From: Emticicia sp. BO119
GTDB taxonomy: Bacteria; Bacteroidota; Bacteroidia; Cytophagales; Spirosomataceae
DNA: 64,000 nt
NCBI RefSeq assembly: GCF_013912375.1
Contig: NZ_JACETV010000002.1
Location: 558,001 to 622,000, forward strand
Reading direction: 5' to 3'
Below the pieces are notes generated by a model. That model had not been told where the DNA came from. It saw only the letters and a list, made by a program, of their open reading frames with translations, and did no database searches. A program made the translations under genes and the position numbers. Below, piece after piece: positions 8,567 to 17,594 of the stretch (its first letter is position 1; every line of letters starts with the position of its first letter).

Positions 8567-9449
8567 AACCAAGTAACGAATGCCAGAAGTAAAAAGTAGC
8601 ATATCCTCGCCAACCAATCCACTGTGTCGACATCTGGTGTAAGTCTGCAATGGTTGGTTTAGCCTCCAGACCATATTGATTTTTTATAGCATTATGCAGA
8701 CCCACATCTTCAACCGGAAAAGCGTCATAGCTCTTCAGGCTCTTCATCATTGAATAATTTGCCGTCCAGTTTCCCACCCCTTTTATGGCCGTCAATTGCT
8801 GTTTAATTTCATCATAAGAAAGCAATGACAAATTTTGTTGAGATATTGTACCTTCTGCAAATGCTTTAGATATATTAATGATATACTGTGCCTTACCTTT
8901 GCTGAATTGATAGGGTCGAAAATCTTCAATCTGCAGGCAGGCTAATGTTTCGGGTGTTGGTAAGGCATAGAAGGTTTGTCCTTCAAACGTAATACTTTTA
9001 CCGAATGACTGAACTAATCGCTGTTTTAAAGAATAAGCAAAATTGAGATTAATTTGTTGTCCGATGACAGACCAGATTAATGACTCAAACAGATTGGGCA
9101 TCCCTACCATTCTAAGCCCGTGGTATTTCTGGCAGAGCTGGTGAAGAATTGTATCTTGACGCGCTATTTCATAAAAAGACTTCAGGTCGGCAGTCAAATC
9201 AAACCAATCTTCAATGTAATTCTTAATTATATCATTAACAAAAGGTGATTGATTTTCAGTATGAATCCTAACTACAAGGCCATTATCAAAGGAAACGGAG
9301 AATAAAACTAATTCGTTTTCTATTTCTAAAACTTTATATATCGTATCGTCCTTAATGCGATGCAAGCACTCTTTTTCGTTACGGGATAAGAACTTTATTA
9401 ATTCCTTGTAACTAAACTCCTGAGGGGTGGGTATAAGTATCATTTGCAA
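8565..9449 (-). CDS. AlkA-like DNA-3-methyladenine glycosylase (HhH-GPD)
   Basis: A 294-residue HhH-GPD base-excision glycosylase. The helix-hairpin-helix is seen as IKGVGNWTANYSM near 222-234 and the catalytic Asp in FPVEDVGL near 247, as in E. coli AlkA; the N-terminal AlkA_N-like domain covers about 1-110. It should remove alkylated purines from DNA. It lies convergent to lon and its stop codon overlaps the lon terminator. No ada or other adaptive-response gene is adjacent. Confidence 0.88.
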   Translation of the reverse strand: MQMILIPTPQEFSYKELIKFLSRNEKECLHRIKDDTIYKVLEIENELVLFSVSFDNGLVVRIHTENQSPFVNDIIKNYIEDWFDLTADLKSFYEIARQDTILHQLCQKYHGLRMVGMPNLFESLIWSVIGQQINLNFAYSLKQRLVQSFGKSITFEGQTFYALPTPETLACLQIEDFRPYQFSKGKAQYIINISKAFAEGTISQQNLSLLSYDEIKQQLTAIKGVGNWTANYSMMKSLKSYDAFPVEDVGLHNAIKNQYGLEAKPTIADLHQMSTQWIGWRGYATFYFWHSLLG

Positions 9450-9708
9450 TTGGAAATTTCAGAAAACAATAGACAATAAGTACCTGAAAATAATATTTCA
9501 TAAATTGTTGAAAGAATAAAGTTTATGACTTAACTTGGTGATTCAGAGTGGTTTAAGTACAACGCCATAATAAATCAACGGGTTCATAGTACTGTATTTT
9601 TCTATTATTATTTTCAACAGTATTTCTTTTGTGTATAGTTCATATGGTTTGTTCTTACTAATGAAAGTATTGTGTTTTTTATTCATTTATTTCAACTAAC
9701 CTATTGTC

Positions 9709-11958
9709 ATGAAAAAAGCGGAGTCTTTGTTGATAAGCTTTTTATTCTTTGTTTTTTGTAGTCAGGCACAACATAAAATTTATAAAGAAGTAAATCTGGC
9801 AAAAAAACAATCAACCTCATTAGAATCTTTCCCACTTTTTTATTCACCTAAGCCATCTCTTCATCAAAATAGCCTGGTAGCCAATACTTCAGCCACAGAG
9901 TTTTTGATAAATAAAGCTGAATTAGTCAAGCTTTCGAAGAAACAGGCTCCTTTTCTGAATCTGGCTGTTCCCTCTTCTGATGGAAATGCTTTTGAGTTAG
10001 AATTAATTCCCGTCAATATATATGGCCCACAGTTCAGATTATTAAATGCTGCCAATCAGGAAGTGCCTTTTATTAAACCTATTCATTATAAGGGTATTAT
10101 TAAAGGTGACCCTAATTCTTTAGTAGCTTTAAGCATTAGCGATGGAGTAATAAGCGGCTTTATCTCTAATAAAGACGGCAATTATGTTTTAGGTAAAATC
10201 AGGAAATCGGAAAATTATGTATTGTATAATGATAAAGACCTGCTACAGAAAAATACTTTTGAGTGCGGGGCAAAAGAAGAAAAACTCAGACAAGTAGCTG
10301 ACGTTAATTCCTGTAGTACTGCTCCCGTCCGCGATAGTGCCCAGGCCTGTAATCCGGTATTGATTCATTTAGAAGCCGACTACCAGATATATAAAGATCA
10401 AGATTCCAATATGGTGTCGGCCACTAATTTTGTCACTCATTTATTTACACAAGTGATAGTCTTATATGACCGTGAATTGATAGATGTACAGATTTCGGAA
10501 CTTAAAATCTGGGATACTGATGAGCCTTTTATGACACCATATACAGTTAATTTTTACCAGCTTTATCATGCTTTTGGTACTTATTTAACTGAAAATATAG
10601 GTGGGAATTTTAATGGACATATTGCTCACCTATTGTCAAGTCGGCCCTTAGGGGGTGGCATGGGCGAAATAGATGTATTATGTAGTAAAGGGTGGTCTGT
10701 GGCTACAGGCATAGGTGATACTGTAGTAGAAGTACCTACCTATTCGAGGGCTGTCAAGGTGATTACGCATGAGATAGGGCATAATTTAGGATCACCACAT
10801 ACAAATAGTTGCTTATGGCCCTGTGGTGCGCTTGATAATTACTGGACAATTGAGCAAGGACCAGGAAACGGAGGAGCTTGTAATCTGAACCCATTTCCTG
10901 AATTGGGAGGCACTATCATGAGTTACTATGATATAGGAGGAGATAGTTTTAATTTGTTTAATGGTTTTGGGGTTTTGCCCGGTAATCTGATAAGAAAAAG
11001 AGTACAAGCCTGTATGGGTAGTAAAAAACCTGCTGTTAATCTTTCCGTTATTAATATATATAAAAATAGCGCGCATCTTTTATGGGATCATCCGGTAGGG
11101 AAAGGTGATTATGTGGTCGAATACAAACCTACCTCATCAAGTACCTGGATAACTAAAATAACGAAAGAAGAGGGACTCATTATTACTGGTCTTGTGGCAA
11201 ATACCACATATGATTGGCGTGTAAAGGTCGATTGCTCTATTTTTACTACTTCTACTTTTGTTACTAATAACCAACCTCCCGTTGAATACTGTTCTGTGAG
11301 TTATACTTATCCGTGTGAAAGCTGGCAGGTAAAGATTCAGGCAGTTAATTTTAATAATATTTTTTTTACACTGAATTCAGGTTGCTCCCCTCCAAACGTA
11401 CAAATGCTTTATTTCAAGCCGATTCGTAATTTCAATAAGGGCGAGGTACAAAATTTCACAATTTATCCGGGTCATACAGGAGGTCCTTATATTCACGCCT
11501 CTATCTGGATAGATTTTAATAAGAACGGTATTTTCGAAACAACAGATAGAGTCTTCATGACACAGGATTCAGTGCCTGGAGGGCAAATCTCTGGTTCATT
11601 TATAATTCCTGATACGTTTGTCACACAGACATATACCCGTATGAGAGTAATCCTGAGCATGGAAGAAGAAGCCTCTTTGCCATGCGGACCTTATACAGTG
11701 GGTGAGTCAGAAGATTATCTAATCAGTATTTTAGGAAATTGCCAGCAAAACCTGACACTCAATCATCCGTTCAATGATATAGTAGCCGGAGGGCAAACTA
11801 TACAGACATTTGCCATAGGAGGTAGCATGAATGCTGCTAATTATATAGAAGGTATTGGTACAACGGTAAATTATCAGTCTGCTACCATTAATCTGCTACC
11901 AGGTTTTAAGGCTGAAAAAGGGACGGTGTTTAAGGCCGAGACAGGAGGTTGCAATTAA
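9709..11958 (+). CDS. Secreted zinc metalloprotease with FN3, GEVED and C-terminal sorting domain
   Basis: 749 residues. Signal peptide about 1-20. A reprolysin/M12B-like zincin core carries HEIGHNLGSPH near residue 353, with a Met-turn candidate IMSYYD near 403. A fibronectin type III domain (about 445-520) and a GEVED domain follow (ASIWIDFNKNGIF near 600, GESEDYLI near 664). The last 60 residues (NHPFNDIVAGGQTIQTF ... FKAEKGTVFKAETGGCN) match what I recall as the 3-coathanger stack/GCX C-terminal domain of Cytophagales secreted proteins, ending in Gly-Cys-x. It is probably a surface or extracellular protease. Monocistronic. Confidence 0.88.
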   Translation: MKKAESLLISFLFFVFCSQAQHKIYKEVNLAKKQSTSLESFPLFYSPKPSLHQNSLVANTSATEFLINKAELVKLSKKQAPFLNLAVPSSDGNAFELELIPVNIYGPQFRLLNAANQEVPFIKPIHYKGIIKGDPNSLVALSISDGVISGFISNKDGNYVLGKIRKSENYVLYNDKDLLQKNTFECGAKEEKLRQVADVNSCSTAPVRDSAQACNPVLIHLEADYQIYKDQDSNMVSATNFVTHLFTQVIVLYDRELIDVQISELKIWDTDEPFMTPYTVNFYQLYHAFGTYLTENIGGNFNGHIAHLLSSRPLGGGMGEIDVLCSKGWSVATGIGDTVVEVPTYSRAVKVITHEIGHNLGSPHTNSCLWPCGALDNYWTIEQGPGNGGACNLNPFPELGGTIMSYYDIGGDSFNLFNGFGVLPGNLIRKRVQACMGSKKPAVNLSVINIYKNSAHLLWDHPVGKGDYVVEYKPTSSSTWITKITKEEGLIITGLVANTTYDWRVKVDCSIFTTSTFVTNNQPPVEYCSVSYTYPCESWQVKIQAVNFNNIFFTLNSGCSPPNVQMLYFKPIRNFNKGEVQNFTIYPGHTGGPYIHASIWIDFNKNGIFETTDRVFMTQDSVPGGQISGSFIIPDTFVTQTYTRMRVILSMEEEASLPCGPYTVGESEDYLISILGNCQQNLTLNHPFNDIVAGGQTIQTFAIGGSMNAANYIEGIGTTVNYQSATINLLPGFKAEKGTVFKAETGGCN

Positions 11959-11999
11959 AGAAATAATAATTAAGAAGCATTATTTGAGTTAAGGTACAA

Positions 12000-13271
12000 T
12001 TAAAGTTTAAGAACTTTTGTCTGTTTAATAGCTCCGTTTCCTTTAAAAATAAAGCCTATTTCTTTTAACTCACCTAAAGACCTGGTATAGGTGGTTTTAA
12101 AGATTTCTTTGCCGTTTAGTTTAATAATAATCGTTTGATTCTGATTTGTTACGTGAATATTCTGCCATGTATAGAAATGTGTGCCAAAGGCTGTTAAATC
12201 CATATTTTTACCGTCGAATTTCCTTTCGGCTATGCTCATTTTAATATCACTCTCACAACCTTTTGCTCCGATATTAATGTACATATATTCATATTCGCCT
12301 TTTAATAATAATGCAGTGGTAGGGCAGACTATACCCGTTGAATCTATCTTGAAATCGGAAGAAAAAACAAAATTGTTACCATCAATTTTAAAATCTCTGC
12401 TATCATGGAAAGTCAGGAAGAAAGGCTCAGTAATATCTATTTTATTATTAACCAAAACTTTTTCGCTTACGCCTACAATACCGTTAGGAAGCCAGTCGGC
12501 AGAACGCAGTATTTTATTTTCAGTTTTATTCTGATGTACCGCAATTACCCAATTGGTGGTTTTGATATGCACCGGAATTTCCCTGATAACAGAATCGTCT
12601 GCTATCAGTTTTGCAAGGTAATAACCTGGCAGGTAATAAATATCAGTCAATTGATGATTCCCTTTAAATACTTCTACTCTCCGTCTTGTATCCCACGATT
12701 GCTGAATATAAAATTTCTTAGCGTCAACCGAATCAATATTATAAGTAAAAACAACAGTGTTAGGTACAGTATTATCAACTGAAGTTTTAGCTGAGAACTG
12801 AACAATAGAGGGATTAATGACCTTTTTCAGAAGCCTGTCTTTAAAAGCAAAAAACGTAACTGATATTATTAAAAACAGGCCTGCAATTACCCATAAAAAA
12901 GAAAAATTCCGTCTCGGGGATTCAAACTGAAGTTTAGAGTTAGTAAGGATGCTTTCAGTTAATGGCAACTCACTTGTTTTATCAAGTAATTTTGTTGAGG
13001 CCAGTTTTAAAACTAACCAATCTTTATTATGAACAAGCTGACTGAGGGCATCTAAAGTAGCAATATGTGGCAATCGGTTATATTCATTGCGCCAGATACG
13101 CTTAATAGTTGTAAGACTGATTTTTACACCTGATTTTTCTTCTATAAAAAATACTAAAAACTCATAGTCCTTCTGTGTCCAGTTTTCAGTCTGGCCAAGC
13201 CCTGCTTTTTGGGCTACTTCTTTTTTCAGGATTTCCAGTAATTCTTTGTCTATCAGGTTTATATCGCTCAT
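12000..13271 (-). CDS. Membrane-bound HTH regulator with extracytoplasmic PKD-like and lectin-like domains
   Basis: A 423-residue protein without a recognised name. Residues 1-95 form a helical DNA-binding-like domain (ISLTTIKRIWRN ... LPHIATLDALSQ ... W) of the STLKRLWGY-like type common in Bacteroidota. One transmembrane helix spans about 124-143. The outside part has an Ig/PKD-like domain (about 155-250, VPNTVVFTYNID) and a C-terminal concanavalin-like beta domain (about 285-423). It is a paralogue of the gene at 28715 and, like it, is divergent from a gene for a secreted lectin-like protein (13398), 126 bases away between start codons. I infer a one-component signal receptor that senses a ligand outside the inner membrane. 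Confidence 0.75.
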   Translation of the reverse strand: MSDINLIDKELLEILKKEVAQKAGLGQTENWTQKDYEFLVFFIEEKSGVKISLTTIKRIWRNEYNRLPHIATLDALSQLVHNKDWLVLKLASTKLLDKTSELPLTESILTNSKLQFESPRRNFSFLWVIAGLFLIISVTFFAFKDRLLKKVINPSIVQFSAKTSVDNTVPNTVVFTYNIDSVDAKKFYIQQSWDTRRRVEVFKGNHQLTDIYYLPGYYLAKLIADDSVIREIPVHIKTTNWVIAVHQNKTENKILRSADWLPNGIVGVSEKVLVNNKIDITEPFFLTFHDSRDFKIDGNNFVFSSDFKIDSTGIVCPTTALLLKGEYEYMYINIGAKGCESDIKMSIAERKFDGKNMDLTAFGTHFYTWQNIHVTNQNQTIIIKLNGKEIFKTTYTRSLGELKEIGFIFKGNGAIKQTKVLKL

Positions 13272-13397
13272 AATCAGAATTTTATCAAAACAATCGTAAA
13301 ACAGTTGTAAATCAATTCAATATTGTAGGTATAATTTTTAAGACAGTCCATAATCTTGCAGCGTAAAAAATCTCATTCAAAATTTAATCAATTTATT

Positions 13398-14462
13398 ATG
13401 AAAATGCTCAGACACAAATCATTTTTTATCTGCTCACTCCTTATTTGCTCTTTTAACCTACGCGCTCAGAATACCCTCACAGACTGGCAGGCTTTTTCAG
13501 AAAACAATGAGCCGGTTACTTTAACAGAACAAACATACAAAGAAAAAAAATGTGTAAAATTAGATGGTAAAAAAGAAACCATAGTTATCAACAAGAATAA
13601 AAATTATCGGGATTTCAGAATCGAATTTGACATAGCAGCCAAAGTAATGGCAGGAGTTGGGTTTCACGTAAAAAACGAGCAGAATTATCAGTTTCTGTAT
13701 TTCAGACCTGGTTATGGAGGTACTCAGGAGGCTATTCAGTATATACCTATTTATAACGGAGGCTTAAGCTGGGTATTATATCACTATCCGATTCATGAAG
13801 CCAAAACCGATATTATGGCAATGGAATGGTTTCATGCAGCTATTGAAGTAAGAAACAAAATTATGAGGGTATTTGTGAATAACAAAAAGGAGGCTGATAT
13901 GACACTTACCCTCCTGGACACTGATACACAGAATGGTAACATTTTGTTAAGAACTATGTTTGGTGAGGCTTATTTTGCCAATGTCAGTATTCAGGAGATT
14001 CCTGAATCTCTAACTGATTGGAGTATCTCAGAACAATTGCCGCGTGATAGAACTTATGACTATACAGAGGTGAAAAAAAACAGGAGCTGGACAAAAATTG
14101 ATCAGAAAAATGATGAGATGGTAAATCTGAAACGTTATTTTGAGTATCCGAATGGAACCGTTTTTGCTAAAAGAACGATTGCCTCAGAAACAGATAAACC
14201 ACAATTGTTATATTTTGATTTTACAGGTAAACTCCAGATTTTCCTGAATGGCAAAGAAGTGTTCAACTATGCAAAATACAAATTAGACCGTCTGAATAAT
14301 TATGAGAACTGCATTGTACTGGATATGAAAAAAGGTGAAAATGAACTGACCTTTATTATTGAAGGCGATGCTTTTGTATTTGGTAAAGGATTTAACTCAA
14401 TGGGTAGGTTACAACATCAGAATTGGGGCTTTGTTGCAGCTTTGGCTGAGAAAACAAGATAA
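13398..14462 (+). CDS. Secreted concanavalin/LamG-like protein
   Basis: 354 residues from the ATG at 13398; a longer TTG start at 13356 is less likely because the later ATG gives a clean signal peptide (about 1-25, ending in NLRAQ). Residues about 30-210 resemble the beta-sandwich of DUF1080/LamG-like glycan-related domains (FRIEFDIAAKVMAGVGFHVKNE, WFHAAIEVRNKIMRVFVNN); a second beta domain fills the C-terminus. It is related to the 212-residue protein at 27908. The gene is divergent from its presumed membrane regulator and ends at a strong terminator. Binding or hydrolysis of a carbohydrate is possible, but I see no catalytic motif. Confidence 0.7.
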   Translation: MKMLRHKSFFICSLLICSFNLRAQNTLTDWQAFSENNEPVTLTEQTYKEKKCVKLDGKKETIVINKNKNYRDFRIEFDIAAKVMAGVGFHVKNEQNYQFLYFRPGYGGTQEAIQYIPIYNGGLSWVLYHYPIHEAKTDIMAMEWFHAAIEVRNKIMRVFVNNKKEADMTLTLLDTDTQNGNILLRTMFGEAYFANVSIQEIPESLTDWSISEQLPRDRTYDYTEVKKNRSWTKIDQKNDEMVNLKRYFEYPNGTVFAKRTIASETDKPQLLYFDFTGKLQIFLNGKEVFNYAKYKLDRLNNYENCIVLDMKKGENELTFIIEGDAFVFGKGFNSMGRLQHQNWGFVAALAEKTR

Positions 14463-14482
14463 GTAAATAATTGTTGAGGGCA

Positions 14483-14527
14483 AAGGGTTTGAAAAGCGAA
14501 GATGGTTTTCAAACCTTGGTTTTTTTA
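14483..14527 (+). terminator. Rho-independent terminator
   Basis: aagggtttgaaaa (14483-14495) pairs with ttttcaaacctt (14506-14517) with one bulged G, followed by a run of T. It ends the secreted lectin-like gene. Confidence 0.85.
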
Positions 14528-14624
14528 TAGAACGAATAGTATTAAGGTTATTTTAAGAGGTAGTATCGGATAATTATTTATCTTTGATATTTCCTGGATT
14601 AACCCAAATTTAAAGTTTGTATTA

Positions 14625-16703
14625 ATGAATACTATACGTTTACTTTTACCTATTGTTCTGCTTACTACTTTTACTGCAATTGCTCAGAGAAAAAATCAGC
14701 CAAATATTCCTGTTGTTTTAAATAAGAATAATCTTGTAGAATGCGGCACACCTTTACCACCACTCAAAATATCCCGTCAGAATGAAAAACTGATGCAGCA
14801 ATTTATTCAGAGAGGGTCTAATCTGGCTTCTCCGGTTGTGATTCCTATCAAAGCCCATATTGTTCGGAAAAGTGATGGTTCTGGAGGAATTTCAATTGAT
14901 TCAATCAATTCTGCCATTTCTGTTATGAATACTAAATATGCCAGTATCAACATGAGTTTCACAATATGTAGCAGTGTACATTATATTGATAGTGATGAAC
15001 TTTATACACTTGATGTAGATATTGAAGATAATAAGTTGGTACTTAGCAATGTAAACGATGCCCTTAACATCTATTTTGTAGGCACATTATCAGCAGGTGG
15101 TGCGTTATTAAATGGTATTTCTGCCTTTCCCTCTGCAAACCCTGCCGAAAATCGTATTATTATGTGGAATGATGCTACTAATAACAGAATTACATTGCCG
15201 CATGAAATGGGACATTACTGGAATCTTTACCATACACACGAAACTTATCTGGGAGCAGAGCTGGTAGATGGTAGTAATTGCACAACCAAAGGTGATTTGG
15301 TTTGTGATACACCTGCAGACCCGTGTTGTTATTTCTATGATCCTGAAACCTGTACTTATACAGGCTCTGCAACAGATTCTTTAGGGCAGACCTATAACCC
15401 GATGGTTAATAACCTTATGTCATATTACGGGCTTTGCCGCGATATTTTTACGGCAGGGCAATATACCCGAATGGATGCAGGATATGCCTTGAGAACAAGC
15501 TTTATGAATAGCAGTACTTATAATCTGGCTTGCAATGCTACTATTGCTGCTGCACCCTCTAATGTTACTCTTATACCAAAGGGGTGTAGTATCCAACTCT
15601 CCTGGAATGATAATGCAGATAATGAAATGGGATATATTGTTGAGGTGGCAACAAGTGTTACAGGGCCATTTGTATCAATAGGTAATTTGCCTGCCGGAAG
15701 TACCACTTTTTTAGATAATCGTGTACTCAGCAATGGGATTACTTATTATTATCGTGTAATAGCGGCTAACGCTAATGCTGACTATAGTAATATAGCTCAG
15801 ATAAATTTTACTTCTTCTATTAATTGCTATTGTGTTCCCGCAGCTTTATACTGCGAAGAAGGTGATGCCATTACGAATTTAACAATCAAGAAGGGTGCCG
15901 GAACAATAATGAACTATAATTCTACCTGTAGTAATGGAGGGTATTCTGTTGATAGTACGGCTTTACCTACTCTTGAGAAAGGGGTAACTTATACTTTCTC
16001 TTTGTCTACCGTAAGTTCTTATGCTGAAGGCGCAAGTGCCTGGATTGATTTTAATAAAAACGGGATTTTTGAAAATAATGAACAGATATTAACTAAAACA
16101 AGCAATATATGGACAGATACCTCTGGTTCTTTTACTGTTCCTTTAAGTGCATTAGCAGGACAAATGCGTATGCGTGTAAAGCTAACCTATAATTCGATTC
16201 CAGCGAACCCTTGTGAAAACCCGGCGGAGGCAGAAGGCTATGGAGAAACGGAAGATTACTGGATAAATATTCTTTGTGGACTTGATGAGATCACAGAGGC
16301 GAAAAGATGTGGAACGGGGAGTGTTAATCTCATGGCATCAGGTTGTTTTGGCGGAATAATTAATTGGTATAATTCAGCAACAGGCGGAACTTCTATTGCA
16401 ACAGGTGGAACCTTTACTACTCCAAGCCTTTCATCAAGTATTACTTACTATGTTGGTTGTGAAAACCCTTGTTCGGTTGAGCGAATACCCGTTAAGGCAA
16501 CCATTGTTTTTACTAATATTAGCTTTGCCAATCCATCAGAACCTGCTGGCGTATTTCAAGCATCACAAACCATTACAAGTGCTACCAATGTAGCCACAGG
16601 AACCAGTTACTTTGCCGGGAAATCAATTACGCTTAGCCCGGGTTTTCAAGCTGGGGCAAACGAGGTATTTATGGCGATTATCCAGAGTATTTCATGTCCG
16701 TAG
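14625..16703 (+). CDS. Secreted M43-type (pappalysin-like) metalloprotease with GEVED and sorting domain
   Basis: 692 residues with a signal peptide (about 1-20). The zinc site HEMGHYWNLYH near residue 192 is the extended HExxHxxGxxH-like motif of metzincins; CDTPADP and the Met-turn NLMSYYG near 263 fit peptidase family M43. Then come FN3 (about 307-395), GEVED (ASAWIDFNKNGIF near 478, GETEDYWI near 541), an Ig-like domain rich in Gly/Thr (about 555-625) and a C-terminal 3-coathanger-like domain ending in SISCP. It is probably exported and surface-anchored or released. The C-terminal domain resembles that of the 9709 protease. Confidence 0.88.
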   Translation: MNTIRLLLPIVLLTTFTAIAQRKNQPNIPVVLNKNNLVECGTPLPPLKISRQNEKLMQQFIQRGSNLASPVVIPIKAHIVRKSDGSGGISIDSINSAISVMNTKYASINMSFTICSSVHYIDSDELYTLDVDIEDNKLVLSNVNDALNIYFVGTLSAGGALLNGISAFPSANPAENRIIMWNDATNNRITLPHEMGHYWNLYHTHETYLGAELVDGSNCTTKGDLVCDTPADPCCYFYDPETCTYTGSATDSLGQTYNPMVNNLMSYYGLCRDIFTAGQYTRMDAGYALRTSFMNSSTYNLACNATIAAAPSNVTLIPKGCSIQLSWNDNADNEMGYIVEVATSVTGPFVSIGNLPAGSTTFLDNRVLSNGITYYYRVIAANANADYSNIAQINFTSSINCYCVPAALYCEEGDAITNLTIKKGAGTIMNYNSTCSNGGYSVDSTALPTLEKGVTYTFSLSTVSSYAEGASAWIDFNKNGIFENNEQILTKTSNIWTDTSGSFTVPLSALAGQMRMRVKLTYNSIPANPCENPAEAEGYGETEDYWINILCGLDEITEAKRCGTGSVNLMASGCFGGIINWYNSATGGTSIATGGTFTTPSLSSSITYYVGCENPCSVERIPVKATIVFTNISFANPSEPAGVFQASQTITSATNVATGTSYFAGKSITLSPGFQAGANEVFMAIIQSISCP

Positions 16704-16720
16704 AGATACATTAATACGAA

Positions 16721-16750
16721 AAAGGGTGTACCTTATAAGATACACCCTTT
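16721..16750. terminator. Bidirectional terminator
   Basis: aaagggtgta (16721-16730) and tacacccttt (16741-16750) form a perfect 10-base stem. It sits between convergent genes; the T-run is better on the minus strand (TTTTTC), so it mainly ends the LolA-like gene. Confidence 0.85.
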
Positions 16751-16789
16751 AAGAAATCAGATAACTGATTTATATTTTGTTAATTATCA

Positions 16790-17497
16790 TCAGGGCTTTT
16801 TGAACACCTTCTCATCAACAGAGCTATTGAATTTGATTTTATTGGTAATAAATGCCAGATTACCCATCTGGTTGGCAATATCCATAGTATAGGCAATTTT
16901 AATACCATCAACATCTTTATAATCAGAGAAACTGATTTCTACATCTTGTCCATTGGCTGACGTCTTTGTTTTAGTTATTAAATAAGTAGCAGCATCAATA
17001 TATTGGTCTAACACATCGCCACCGGCAGTTGTTACTTTCAAGTGATAATTATCTTTCTTATCTACTTTTTCGGTGCCTACCAGTTCTACCTTATTTCCCT
17101 TTTCTTTATAATTGAAAAGCGGACCAAATGGGTCAAGTTGCCCTTTTAATTGTTTTAACTGATCAGCAGGCATATCTTCAGGCTCACCGGTACCACCCAT
17201 CATTGTTGGGCGAATCATCCAGGCAGAAGTACCATCAAATGCCTGTACCATTGAGTTTCCCATTACGGTTGATTCAGAACGTACGGCCTTGTTTACTATC
17301 AAAGTGCTTACATTCGGAATATCCATACCTTGTACAGATAATGAGCGTTCTGCAACCATAGTATTAACAGACTTTAGTTTATCAGCTCCGCCTAAAGCAG
17401 CTATGTGTTTGTCTACAATTTCATCTACAGTCTGAGCGAAACCGCTAACCGAAATAAATGCCGCTACTGCGGTAGCAAAAAGTTTGTTCATTTTCAT
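16790..17497 (-). CDS. LolA-like exported protein (outer-membrane lipoprotein-sorting fold)
   Basis: 235 residues, signal peptide about 1-21 (ends SGFAQ). The sequence VDEIVDKHIAALGGADKLKSVNTM and the later beta pattern (YLITKTKTSANGQDVEISFSDYKDVDGIKIAYTM) is typical of Bacteroidota periplasmic proteins annotated as outer membrane lipoprotein-sorting proteins, a LolA/LolB-like half-barrel that binds lipids. The second Met (M3) could also be the start. It is 97 bases downstream of the TonB receptor gene on the same strand, so the two may be co-transcribed. The specific cargo is unknown. Confidence 0.75.
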   Translation of the reverse strand: MKMNKLFATAVAAFISVSGFAQTVDEIVDKHIAALGGADKLKSVNTMVAERSLSVQGMDIPNVSTLIVNKAVRSESTVMGNSMVQAFDGTSAWMIRPTMMGGTGEPEDMPADQLKQLKGQLDPFGPLFNYKEKGNKVELVGTEKVDKKDNYHLKVTTAGGDVLDQYIDAATYLITKTKTSANGQDVEISFSDYKDVDGIKIAYTMDIANQMGNLAFITNKIKFNSSVDEKVFKKP

Positions 17498-17594
17498 TTT
17501 AGATTGAATTAAAGTTTATTCGTAAGTTTATTAAGGTTCTTTTAAAATCAGTATCGCTGAAGTTTTTCAACTATAGTGATGATTCTTTCAGCTA

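Noticed and set aside
12181-12782. Plus-strand ORFs of 117 and 125 residues over the membrane HTH regulator
   Set aside because: Antisense shadows; the minus-strand frame has a paralogue with the same domain order.
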